Source: CAJCIS01 sp965276755 (GTDB lineage: Bacteria; Pseudomonadota; Alphaproteobacteria; Acetobacterales; Acetobacteraceae). From it: DNA of 64,000 nt. Of this stretch, positions 8,788 through 15,360 are shown piece after piece (positions within the stretch are counted from its first letter, which is position 1; the number at the start of each line of letters is the position of its first letter). A program made the translations under genes and the position numbers. The stretch is from NCBI GenBank assembly GCA_965276755.1, contig OZ255625.1, positions 2,604,001 through 2,668,000 of the forward strand, given 5' to 3'. The notes under the pieces are model-generated. The model was not told the origin of the DNA. It saw only the letters and a program-made list of their open reading frames with translations, and did no database searches.

Positions 8788-8955
8788 ATGAAAAATAATC
8801 TTGCCCTTCGACGGTTTCTGACCGACAGGCGCGCCGTGACGGCTCTGGAGTACGGGATTATTGCCGGGATTCTCGGATTGGTGCTGATCGGCATCTTCAC
8901 CACGTTCGGCACGAAGCTCAGTGCGCTGTTTAACAAGATTGGCACGAGCATCTGA
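8788..8955 (+). CDS. Flp/Fap-type pilin subunit (orphan)
   Basis: A 55-residue prepilin. A short basic leader (MKNNLALRRFLTDRRAV) precedes TALEYGIIAGILGLVLIGIF, the Flp signature with the Glu-Tyr pair just inside the hydrophobic helix. Cleavage by a TadV-type prepilin peptidase would normally occur shortly before this helix. The ATG at 8788 follows a GGGGAGGG binding site. The frame is open upstream, but that extension is not pilin-like. Flp pilins are exported by Tad machinery, and no tad/cpa gene is in this window, so the machinery must be encoded elsewhere or the gene is a relic. Confidence 0.85.
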   Translation: MKNNLALRRFLTDRRAVTALEYGIIAGILGLVLIGIFTTFGTKLSALFNKIGTSI

Positions 8956-9000
8956 CGAGTGCAGGCAAGGCTGGGGGAGATGTGCCATCCCCCCGGACCC

Positions 9001-9223
9001 TACCGGATTTACACATCTCAAAAACGTCTTAATTATCAATGACTTGTAGCAGAAAGCAAGGCCAGGGGCTCGGCCCCTGGACCCCGCTGGAGGCAGGGCC
9101 TCCAGACCTCCATCTTCTTGAAAAGAAAGAAAAGGTTCTAAGGACTTGTCCTTAGCGGGGTCCAGGGGCAGAGCCCCTGGCCTCGGCTTGTGTCTTTTCA
9201 AAGCAAGATGTGTGAATGCGGTA
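9001..9223. mobile_element. MITE-like element with 18-bp terminal inverted repeats carrying a family C repeat
   Basis: TACCGGATTTACACATCT (9001-9018) and AGATGTGTGAATGCGGTA (9206-9223) are inverted repeats matching at 16 of 18 positions. The flanks CCCCCCGGACCC (8989-9000) and GCCCCCAGACCC (9224-9235) agree at 10 of 12 bases and look like a target duplication in the host family B element. No gene is inside; the cargo is a family C palindrome. Confidence 0.5.
9056..9190. repeat. Family C palindromic repeat
   Basis: CCAGGGGCTCGGCCCCTGG on the left and CCAGGGGCAGAGCCCCTGG on the right are the outer arms. Inside are GGAGGCAGGGCCTCC and the small palindrome TAAGGACTTGTCCTTA. The right arm is preceded by GCGGGGTC, complementary to GACCCCGC of the left arm. 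Confidence 0.8.
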
Positions 9224-9247
9224 GCCCCCAGACCCCCCGTCGTTCAT

Positions 9248-10210
9248 TTAAGATCTCGTCCTAATTGAATACGGGGGGTCGTCACGCGAGAGCGTGCTGC
9301 GCACGACGGGGGCTGGCACATCTCCCCCAGGCTTTCCTGCATTCAACCCATCCGCCATAGCCCGCAACTGCCCCAGCAAAGCAGCCATATCACCCGTTAC
9401 CCGCCCCATGCCGACGCAGCGTTCCAGGGTAACCTCATCCATATAGAGCGTGCGTGCGATCTCTACCTGGATTGCGTGAACGCCGCGCCGCGGCCGGCCG
9501 TAATGGCGCGTTACGAAGCCGCCGGCGTAAGGGTCGTTGCGCTGGGTCTGGTAGCCGCGCCCGGCGAAAAAACGCTCCATCTGCCGCGTGAGCGCAGGCG
9601 CGCAAGAGGCGCCATGAACGTCGCCCAGAACGATTTCGGGCAGCGGCACCCTGCCGCTCGTGGCGCTGCTGGGCATGGAGTGGCAGTCGATTAGCAGGCA
9701 GTGGCCGAATGTGGCGAGTGTGGTCTCGATCAGCCCGGCCAGCGCGTCATGATAGGGCTGCCAGCATGCGCGCACCCTCTCCTGCGCATCGGCAAAGCGC
9801 AGGCGAATGCCATAGATCGCCTCGCCATTGGCCACGACGCGCGCAATCGTGCCCAGTCCGGCGCCCACGCGCGCGCTGGTCGTATTCACCCAGGCGGGCA
9901 GCGCGTCCTCGAACATGGCGGGATCTAGCTCCCAGGCCTCGCGGTTCACGTCGCAATAGGCGCGTGGGAAGGTGGCCGCGATCAGCGGCGCGCCATGCAG
10001 TGGGGCGGCGGCAAAAATCTCGTCGACATAGCTGTCTTCGCTGCGGCGCAGCGTTGCCTCGTCCAGCCTGGCCGTGGCCCGGAAATCGGCGCTATAGGCG
10101 CGGCCGGAATGGGGCGAGGAGAAGACCACGGGCAGGGTTTGACGCAGGGGTGCGTGGATGGTGCAGCAGCCGGCGATCTCGGTCAGGGTCGTGGGGCCGG
10201 CGTGGTGCAT
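9248..10210 (-). CDS. N-formylglutamate amidohydrolase family protein
   Basis: About 320 residues. The family (HutG-like FGase fold) hydrolyses N-formyl-L-glutamate in histidine breakdown or acts on related amides. Signature blocks are visible: VVFSSPHSGRAY near the N-terminus, DSYVDEIF, ATFPRAYCDVNREAWELDP, LLIDCHSMPS, LGDVHGASC and HYGRPRRGVHAIQVEIARTLYMDE. The ATG at 10210 gives the usual length; the frame is open further upstream but that extension crosses family A repeat DNA. The last 30 or so residues (from NAGKPGGDVPAP) are encoded by a family B repeat, so the original stop codon was probably lost. No other hut gene is nearby, so the true substrate is uncertain. Confidence 0.85.
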   Translation of the reverse strand: MHHAGPTTLTEIAGCCTIHAPLRQTLPVVFSSPHSGRAYSADFRATARLDEATLRRSEDSYVDEIFAAAPLHGAPLIAATFPRAYCDVNREAWELDPAMFEDALPAWVNTTSARVGAGLGTIARVVANGEAIYGIRLRFADAQERVRACWQPYHDALAGLIETTLATFGHCLLIDCHSMPSSATSGRVPLPEIVLGDVHGASCAPALTRQMERFFAGRGYQTQRNDPYAGGFVTRHYGRPRRGVHAIQVEIARTLYMDEVTLERCVGMGRVTGDMAALLGQLRAMADGLNAGKPGGDVPAPVVRSTLSRDDPPYSIRTRS

Positions 10211-10253
10211 GCGCTCACGATGGCATGGCGCGCCCTGGGAGACACAGTCAAAG

Positions 10254-10300
10254 AGGAAGGAAGCAGTTCTTTTTCGAAAAAAAGGACCAAAAAACTTTTG
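10254..10300. repeat. Family A palindromic repeat, half copy
   Basis: GTTCTTTTTC-GAAAAAAAGGAC forms the stem with one G-U pair, followed by CAAAAAACTTTTG. It separates the small gene ending at 10305 from the amidohydrolase gene on the same strand. Confidence 0.8.
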
Positions 10301-10304
10301 CCTT

Positions 10305-10547
10305 TTAGGCGGCTTCGGGGACTGCGCCGAAGGCGGCCAGGTATTCGGGGTCGCCGTAATCGCCGGATGCCTCGTCATTGACCACGCGCACGACATGCGC
10401 ACCCACGGCCGATCCGGCGGCCATGGCCTTTTCGGCCCGGCGTAGCCCTTCTTCGGCGCTGCGGCATGCAATGGCGGGCCCGGGCAACAGCGCGCCACGT
10501 TTGCCGCGCAGATAGGGCTGAAAGACGATTCGCTGGGTGGCGGCCAT
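10305..10547 (-). CDS. Hypothetical protein, 80 residues
   Basis: The protein reads MAATQRIVFQPYLRGKRGAL and ends EYLAAFGAVPEAA. It has a basic N-terminal third, an Ala/Glu-rich helix (SAEEGLRRAEKAMAAG) and a middle part VGAHVVRVVNDEASGDYGDP. There is no signal peptide or membrane helix, and I do not recognise a named domain. The frame is open to 10715, but the ATG at 10547 gives the compact protein. It is upstream of the amidohydrolase on the same strand, with a family A repeat in between. Confidence 0.6.
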   Translation of the reverse strand: MAATQRIVFQPYLRGKRGALLPGPAIACRSAEEGLRRAEKAMAAGSAVGAHVVRVVNDEASGDYGDPEYLAAFGAVPEAA

Positions 10548-10808
10548 GCCTGATCCTCGACTCCGCCGACGCGCGGGGCCGTGCCAATCGTAGCGACGAA
10601 GCTTAGCCGGGCATAGATGCACGCCATAGCGGTGTGGCCATTTGGCCGGCCTGGCTGTGCTTTTGGACGCGCCTGCTTGGATTGCGGCAATATTGAGGCT
10701 GTTTTGTGCCACCACGAAGCCGTGTTAACGATTCATTTGACACCGGCTTCGCCACTTTGCTTCGTTGGCGACGTGACAGCCCTGTCATGCCGGCGTGAGG
10801 AGGTGCTG

Positions 10809-11015
10809 ATGTTGCCCACAGAGCCCCATGAACAAGACGTGCTTTTCACCGCCAATCGCCTGTTGCGGGACGCCTTGGATCTCGTGCCCGAAGCACCGCC
10901 GTCGTCTGCGGCACGGGCAGCCGTCGAACTCAGCTTCAAACGCCAGCGCGAGGCAGCCCTGCAGAGAAATGGCCGCCTGCGGGCGATCCAGGCCTTGCAC
11001 CGGCCCGGCAAATAG
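10809..11015 (+). CDS. Hypothetical small protein, 68 residues
   Basis: The ATG at 10809 follows a strong GAGGAGG ribosome binding site with seven-base spacing. The product (MLPTEPHEQDVLFTANRLLR to RLRAIQALHRPGK) is charged and predicted helical: an acidic N-terminus, then a basic C-terminal half (SFKRQREAALQRNGRLRA). No domain is recognised. It stands alone, 29 bases from the 3' end of the tRNA gene, which is on the other strand. An inverted repeat GAAGCCG/CGGCTTC flanks a TTAACGATTC stretch about 70 bases upstream and may be regulatory. Confidence 0.6.
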   Translation: MLPTEPHEQDVLFTANRLLRDALDLVPEAPPSSAARAAVELSFKRQREAALQRNGRLRAIQALHRPGK

Positions 11016-11044
11016 CACGGCAAGTCATTGAGGATGCAAGGCAA

Positions 11045-11119
<75 letters not shown>

Positions 11120-11204
11120 CGCTTTGCGGCCGCCTGATCTAGCTTCTGCCTCTCGCCCATGCAAGCCGGCGTGTCGTTCCCCACGCGCGGCGCCTGAGAC
11201 GCGT

Positions 11205-11226
11205 GCGTCACAAAGGCTTCACAAAA
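11205..11226 (+). promoter_or_regulatory. Putative Pho box upstream of pstB
   Basis: GCGTCAC-AAAG-GCTTCAC-AAAA shows two seven-base direct repeats separated by four bases, the 11-bp periodicity of PhoB binding sites (consensus CTGTCAT with AT-rich spacers). Each repeat departs from consensus at two to three positions. The location, 260 bases before pstB-phoU-phoB, fits autoregulation by PhoB. Confidence 0.4.
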
Positions 11227-11344
11227 CTGCAATCTTGCTGTCTTGGTGGCGAATTAAGGTCTGCCGCAATTCGCGCCAGCCTACCGAGGTAAAGCGCCAC
11301 GTCAGCGCGCGCCCCTGGGCGGGCTACACCCAGCAGGAGTATGC

Positions 11345-11449
11345 ATGAGCCTCGGACGGTCGGCCTTGGCGGTGGCCATAGGCAAGGCAATCGTGGGGCA
11401 TGGAGCCGCGCACTCCCAGACTGCGCCTGTATTTTGCGCATCGTCATGA
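11345..11449 (+). CDS. Possible 34-residue small protein or leader upstream of pstB
   Basis: The ATG at 11345 follows AGGAG by six bases and opens a 34-codon frame (MSLGRSALAVAIGKAIVGHG and on to CASS). It is mildly hydrophobic in the middle and ends 40 bases before pstB. It may be a translated leader of the phosphate operon, or chance. Between the tRNA and pstB nothing else coding is visible. Confidence 0.25.
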   Translation: MSLGRSALAVAIGKAIVGHGAAHSQTAPVFCASS

Positions 11450-11488
11450 GCACGCGCGTCTTGCTTCGCTGCCGCTGAAGGAGTGGCC

Positions 11489-12319
11489 ATGGAGCAGATC
11501 TCACAGCAGGCTGCCGAGGCAATGGCGGCCAACCTTGCGCCGCGGGCGCTCAATGTTGCCAACGTGCCGGCGCGCATGGCCATTCGCAACCTGGATTTCT
11601 ATTACGGCAATAATCGTGCGCTGAAGGGCATCACGCTCGATCTGCCCGAGCGGCGCGTGACCGGCATGATCGGGCCGTCCGGCTGCGGAAAATCGACGCT
11701 GCTGCGCGTGCTCAACCGCATGTATGACCTCTATCCCGGCCAGCGCGCCGCCGGCGAGGTGATCATGGAGGGGCGCAATATCCTGGACGCGGGCACCGAT
11801 TTGAACGCGCTGCGCAGCCGCATCGGCATGGTGTTTCAGAAACCCACGCCCTTTCCGATGTCGATTTACGACAACATCGCTTTCGGCGTGCGCCTGCACG
11901 AGAAATTATCCCGCGCCGAAATGGATGGGCGCGTCGAGTGGGCGCTGGCGCGCGCGGCCTTGTGGGGCGAAGTGCGTGACCGGCTGCGCAGCCCCGCCGC
12001 CAGCCTTTCGGGTGGCCAGCAGCAGCGCCTGTGCATTGCGCGCACGATTGCCGTGCGCCCGGACGTGATCCTGCTCGATGAACCCACCTCCGCACTCGAC
12101 CCCATCAGCACGCTGAAGATCGAGGAGTTGATCGATGAGCTCAAGCGCGATTTCACGATCGCCATCGTGACCCATAACATGCAGCAGGCGGCACGCTGCG
12201 CCGATCAGGTGGCGTTTTTCTATCTTGGCGAAATGATCGAGGTCGCCCCCGCGGGCCAGATATTTACCGCGCCGAAGCAGCGCAAGACGCAGGAATATAT
12301 CACCGGCCGGTTTGGCTGA
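11489..12319 (+). CDS. pstB: Phosphate ABC transporter ATP-binding protein PstB
   Basis: A 276-residue cytoplasmic ATPase that powers high-affinity phosphate import with PstSCA. Walker A GPSGCGKST is at residues 62-70, the signature LSGGQQQR near 173 and Walker B VILLDEPTSALDP follows. NLDFYYGNNRALKGI and GMVFQKPTPFPMSIYDNIAFG are PstB-typical. The ATG at 11489 has AAGGAG five bases upstream, better than a GTG two codons earlier. Its TGA lies within the phoU ribosome binding region, so the genes are co-transcribed. pstS, pstC and pstA are not upstream; the neighbour is tRNA-Val. Confidence 0.95.
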   Translation: MEQISQQAAEAMAANLAPRALNVANVPARMAIRNLDFYYGNNRALKGITLDLPERRVTGMIGPSGCGKSTLLRVLNRMYDLYPGQRAAGEVIMEGRNILDAGTDLNALRSRIGMVFQKPTPFPMSIYDNIAFGVRLHEKLSRAEMDGRVEWALARAALWGEVRDRLRSPAASLSGGQQQRLCIARTIAVRPDVILLDEPTSALDPISTLKIEELIDELKRDFTIAIVTHNMQQAARCADQVAFFYLGEMIEVAPAGQIFTAPKQRKTQEYITGRFG

Positions 12320-12333
12320 GGGAGTTGGCCATC

Positions 12334-13056
12334 ATGTCCGACCTGGCACAGCATATCGTCAAGAGTTTCGAGCAGGAGCTCAAGCAGCTCAGCGACATGC
12401 TGGTCGAAATGGGCGGCATGCTGGAAAACCAGCTTGCCGCGGCCACCAATGCGGTCATGCAGGGCGACAATGCATCAGCCACGATCGCCATGGAGCAGGA
12501 TCCTGCCGTCGATGCGCTGGAGCGCGATGTCGAACAATTGGTGATACGCATGCTCGCACTGCGCCAGCCGATGGCGGGCGATCTGCGCCAGATCGTCGCC
12601 TCGCTGAAGATTTCCAGCGATTTAGAGCGCATCGGCGATTACGCCGCCAATGTGGCCAAGCGCAGCATCGTGCTCAACCAGTTCACGCTGCCCTTCAAGC
12701 TCGGCGGCCTGGCCAGCCTGATCCGCCTGGTGCAGGAAAACCTCAAGCTGACCATCGATGTCGTCGGCGATTACGATCCCGGCCGCGCCATTCAGGTCTG
12801 GCGCGCCGATCAGGCGGTCGATGACATCTACACCGCGATCTTCCGCGAGCTCATCACCTACATGATGGAAGATCCGCGCAACATCACGCCGTGCACGCAT
12901 TTGCTGTTCGTGGCCAAGAACCTGGAGCGGATTGGCGATCACACGACCAATATTGCCGAGACGGTGCATTACGCCGCCACGGGCGAAGTGCTGCCCGAGG
13001 GCCGCCCAAAGGGCGAGAGTTCGGCGTACATGATCGTGCGGCCCAGAGAGAACTAG
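12334..13056 (+). CDS. phoU: Phosphate signalling regulator PhoU
   Basis: A 240-residue all-helical protein with two PhoU repeats. Each carries the E/D-rich metal-binding motif on a three-helix bundle: DLERIGDYAANVAKR in the first half and NLERIGDHTTNIAETV in the second. It links the Pst transporter to the PhoR-PhoB sensor pair and keeps the Pho regulon off when phosphate is plentiful. The ATG at 12334 lies 14 bases after the pstB stop, with GAGGGAG in the gap. Confidence 0.95.
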   Translation: MSDLAQHIVKSFEQELKQLSDMLVEMGGMLENQLAAATNAVMQGDNASATIAMEQDPAVDALERDVEQLVIRMLALRQPMAGDLRQIVASLKISSDLERIGDYAANVAKRSIVLNQFTLPFKLGGLASLIRLVQENLKLTIDVVGDYDPGRAIQVWRADQAVDDIYTAIFRELITYMMEDPRNITPCTHLLFVAKNLERIGDHTTNIAETVHYAATGEVLPEGRPKGESSAYMIVRPREN

Positions 13057-13084
13057 GTAGAAAATTAAATGCGGAGATTTGCCC

Positions 13085-13819
13085 ATGGATGGCGTGCTGA
13101 GCCAGATGTCTGATACGGCCGCGCTTGCCAAGCCCCTTGTTCTGATCGTGGAGGATGAAGCGGCGCTGGCCACGATGCTGCGCTACAACCTCGAGCGGGG
13201 GGGCTTTCGCGTCGATGAAGCCGGCGACGGGCAGGAGGCGCTGACCCGCATCGCCGAGAGCGTGCCCGACATCGTGCTGCTGGACTGGATGCTTCCCGGG
13301 CTTTCGGGCATCGAGGTCTGCCGCCAGATAAGGCGTCGCGCCAACACGCGCGATCTGCCCGTGATCATGGTGACCGCGCGCACGGAGGATCAGGATGCGG
13401 TGCGCGGCCTGAACACGGGCGCGGACGATTACATCACCAAACCCTTCAACATGGAGGCGCTGCTGGCGCGCATGCGTGCGCTGCTGCGCCGCGCCAATGC
13501 GGTGCCTGCCAAGGGCCGCCTGGTGTTCCACGACATCACGATGGACCTGGCCGCGCACCGCGTCGCGCGCAACGGCCGGCCCGTGCATCTCGGGCCCACG
13601 GAATTCCGGCTGCTGGAATTCTTCATGCAGCACCCGCGCCGCGTCTTTTCGCGCGAAGAGCTGCTGGATGCGGTTTGGGGGCCGGACATCCATGTCGAAC
13701 CGCGCACGGTTGACGTGCATATCCGCCGGCTGCGCAAGTCGATCAATGGCGACGCGGAGCTGGATCTCGTGCGGACGGTTCGGGCGGCGGGATACGCGCT
13801 GGATACTGAGCCGGTTTGA
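13085..13819 (+). CDS. phoB: Phosphate regulon response regulator PhoB
   Basis: A 244-residue OmpR/PhoB-family regulator. The receiver domain has the acidic pair VEDE near residue 24, phospho-acceptor Asp67 in IVLLDWMLPG, Thr in MVTART and Lys119 in YITKPF. The C-terminal winged helix (about 145-240) contains LGPTEFRLLEFFMQHPRRVF and the recognition helix PRTVDVHIRRLRKSI. Gene order pstB-phoU-phoB is standard in alphaproteobacteria and supports PhoB over other OmpR-type regulators. The cognate kinase PhoR is not in the window. The gene is followed by a family A palindrome that the IS split. Confidence 0.93.
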   Translation: MDGVLSQMSDTAALAKPLVLIVEDEAALATMLRYNLERGGFRVDEAGDGQEALTRIAESVPDIVLLDWMLPGLSGIEVCRQIRRRANTRDLPVIMVTARTEDQDAVRGLNTGADDYITKPFNMEALLARMRALLRRANAVPAKGRLVFHDITMDLAAHRVARNGRPVHLGPTEFRLLEFFMQHPRRVFSREELLDAVWGPDIHVEPRTVDVHIRRLRKSINGDAELDLVRTVRAAGYALDTEPV

Positions 13820-13828
13820 CGAGAAAGG

Positions 13829-13866
13829 GCAAGCAGTCCTTTTTTTGAAAAAAGGACCAAAAAACT
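13829..13866. repeat. Family A palindromic repeat, left part (interrupted by the IS)
   Basis: GTCCTTTTTTTGAAAAAAGGAC is the stem, here with a C-G pair where other copies have T-A. The following CAAAAAACTTTT tract is cut by the IS and resumes at 15352, so removing the IS and one AAAAAACT copy restores a normal family A element. Confidence 0.8.
13859..13866. repeat. Target-site duplication, left copy (AAAAAACT)
   Basis: AAAAAACT here and at 15352-15359 flank the IS exactly. An 8-bp duplication is the value known for the ISL3 family. Confidence 0.8.
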
Positions 13867-13972
13867 GCCTCCTCGCTGTCTAGAGTGGGTTGGCCCTCGC
13901 GTCAGCCCCCTGTAGCCATGTTTCTCGGTTCGGCTGGAGCGCCGTTTCTCCGTCCCGGCCTAACACCTGCCC

Positions 13973-14059
13973 GACGCTGGCTGCGGCGGCTGTCAAGGAT
14001 GGCCGAAGGCCACCGCGGAGCGGCGCGCAGCGTCCTTGATTGCCGCCGCAGCCAGCGTC
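13973..14059. repeat. Internal palindrome of the IS
   Basis: The arms at 13973-13999 and 14033-14059 are 27 bases long (beginning GACGCTGGCTGCGGCGGC) and match except at one position, around a 33-base loop. In the RNA this would form a very stable hairpin just before the transposase start. Confidence 0.7.
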
Positions 14060-14101
14060 ACGCTTGTTCCAGCCGGGGGGCCACACGCCGGAGGGAGAGC
14101 G

Positions 14102-15319
14102 ATGAAAGACACCAGTCTGTTGCAAGCGGCGCTGGGCCTGACCCAGCCCTGGAGCGTTGTTCAAAGCACGTTTGACGCGGCTGCCCGTCAGCTCGACATC
14201 CATCTCGACTTTGCCCGCGGCAGCCGCTTTGCGTGCCCAAACTGCGGGACCGCCGATTGCCCGGTGCACGACGCCGAAGTGTCCACCTGGCGCCATCTCA
14301 ACTTCTTCCAGCACCAGGCTTATCTGCACGCCCGCGTGCCGCGCACGAAATGCGCACAGTGCGGTGTCCGCAAGATTGCCGTCCCTTGGGCGCGAAAAGA
14401 CAGCGGCTTTACGTTGCTGTTCGAGGCGTTGCTCATGACCATGCTAAGCGCCATGCCTGTCAGCGCCGTCGCACGCATGGTGGGAGAACACGATACCAGG
14501 CTTTGGCGCGTGATCCACCACTACGTGGCCGCGGCGCGCGAACGAATGAATGCCTCCGGCGTGACCCGCGTGGCCATCGACGAGACCGCAGCCGCGCGCG
14601 GTCACACCTACATTTCCCTCTTTGTCGATATCGACCAGGCGCGTGTGCTGTTTGCCACCCAAGGCAAAGACGCTGCCACAGTCGCCGCCTTTGCCGAGGA
14701 CCTTCGCGCACACCACGCCACTCCCGAGCAGGTGGAGGAGGTGTGCATCGACATGAGCCCAGCCTTTATCAAAGGCACGGCAAAGAACCTGCCAAACGCA
14801 CACATCACGTTCGATCGTTTTCATGCCATGAAGATCGTCAACCAGGCGGTCGATCGCGTGCGCCGTGCCGAGCAGAAGGTGCAGCACGCGCTCAAAGGCA
14901 CGCGCTACATCTGGTTGCGCAACCCGGGAAATTTGTCGCAGCGCCAGAGTGCCACGCTGGCGTCCTTGCCCACGCGCAACCTTAAAACCGCAAGGGCCTA
15001 TCGGATCAAGCTCGCTTTCCAGGATCTCTACAGCGAAGAGACCACCGAGCAAGCCGCCGATTACCTCAAACGATGGTATTTCTGGGCAAGCCATAGCCGC
15101 CTTGCGCCAGTCATTGAAGCCGCACAGACCATCAAGATGCACTGGCACGGCATCCTGCGCTGGTTCAACAGCAAGATCGCCAATGGCTTGATCGAGGGGA
15201 TCAACAGCCTCGTCCAAGCGGCAAAGGCAAAAGCCAGGGGCTACCGCTCAGTCCGGAACCTCATTGCAATCGTCTACCTGCTTGCCGGAAAACTCGATTT
15301 CAGGCTGCCAGCGCTATGA
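14102..15319 (+). CDS. ISL3-family transposase
   Basis: A 405-residue DDE transposase. The N-terminus has a zinc-binding module (FACPNCGTADCPVHD and KCAQCGV), then a helix-turn-helix region (AMPVSAVARMVGEHDTRLWR). The catalytic core follows: Asp in VTRVAIDETA, Asp in EEVCIDMSPAFIKG and Glu in GLIEGINSLVQAAK, the order expected for ISL3. ITFDRFHAMKIVNQAVD is another family hallmark. The ATG at 14102 follows GGAGGGAGAG. The frame is intact and probably functional. Confidence 0.93.
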   Translation: MKDTSLLQAALGLTQPWSVVQSTFDAAARQLDIHLDFARGSRFACPNCGTADCPVHDAEVSTWRHLNFFQHQAYLHARVPRTKCAQCGVRKIAVPWARKDSGFTLLFEALLMTMLSAMPVSAVARMVGEHDTRLWRVIHHYVAAARERMNASGVTRVAIDETAAARGHTYISLFVDIDQARVLFATQGKDAATVAAFAEDLRAHHATPEQVEEVCIDMSPAFIKGTAKNLPNAHITFDRFHAMKIVNQAVDRVRRAEQKVQHALKGTRYIWLRNPGNLSQRQSATLASLPTRNLKTARAYRIKLAFQDLYSEETTEQAADYLKRWYFWASHSRLAPVIEAAQTIKMHWHGILRWFNSKIANGLIEGINSLVQAAKAKARGYRSVRNLIAIVYLLAGKLDFRLPAL

Positions 15320-15351
15320 AAGCGCACGCCCACACCAAACAGCGAGGAACC

Positions 15352-15359
15352 AAAAAACT
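15352..15359. repeat. Target-site duplication, right copy (AAAAAACT)
   Basis: The second copy of the 8-bp duplication is followed by TTTATC, the rest of the split family A element. The antiporter stop codon is only two bases further on. Confidence 0.8.
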
Positions 15360-15360
15360 T

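Larger units (their letters stand above)
8963..9336. repeat. Family B repeat split by a nested element
   Basis: The left half (AAGGCTGGGGGAGATGTGCC, 8968-9000) and the right half (CAGACCCCCCGTCG from 9229, to CATCTCCCCCAGGCTTT at 9336) belong to one family B palindrome. They are separated by the 223-base element at 9001-9223. The right half runs through the 3' end of the amidohydrolase gene. Confidence 0.7.
13867..15351 (+). mobile_element. Complete ISL3-family insertion sequence (1485 bp)
   Basis: The left end GCCTCCTCGCTGTCTAGAG and the complement of the right end, GGTTCCTCGCTGTTTGGTG, form imperfect inverted repeats, with TCCTCGCTGT identical. The ends are flanked by the direct repeat AAAAAACT. 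One transposase gene fills most of the element. A 27-base perfect-armed palindrome sits at 13973-14059 before the gene. Intact ends and frame suggest recent insertion. Confidence 0.85.
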
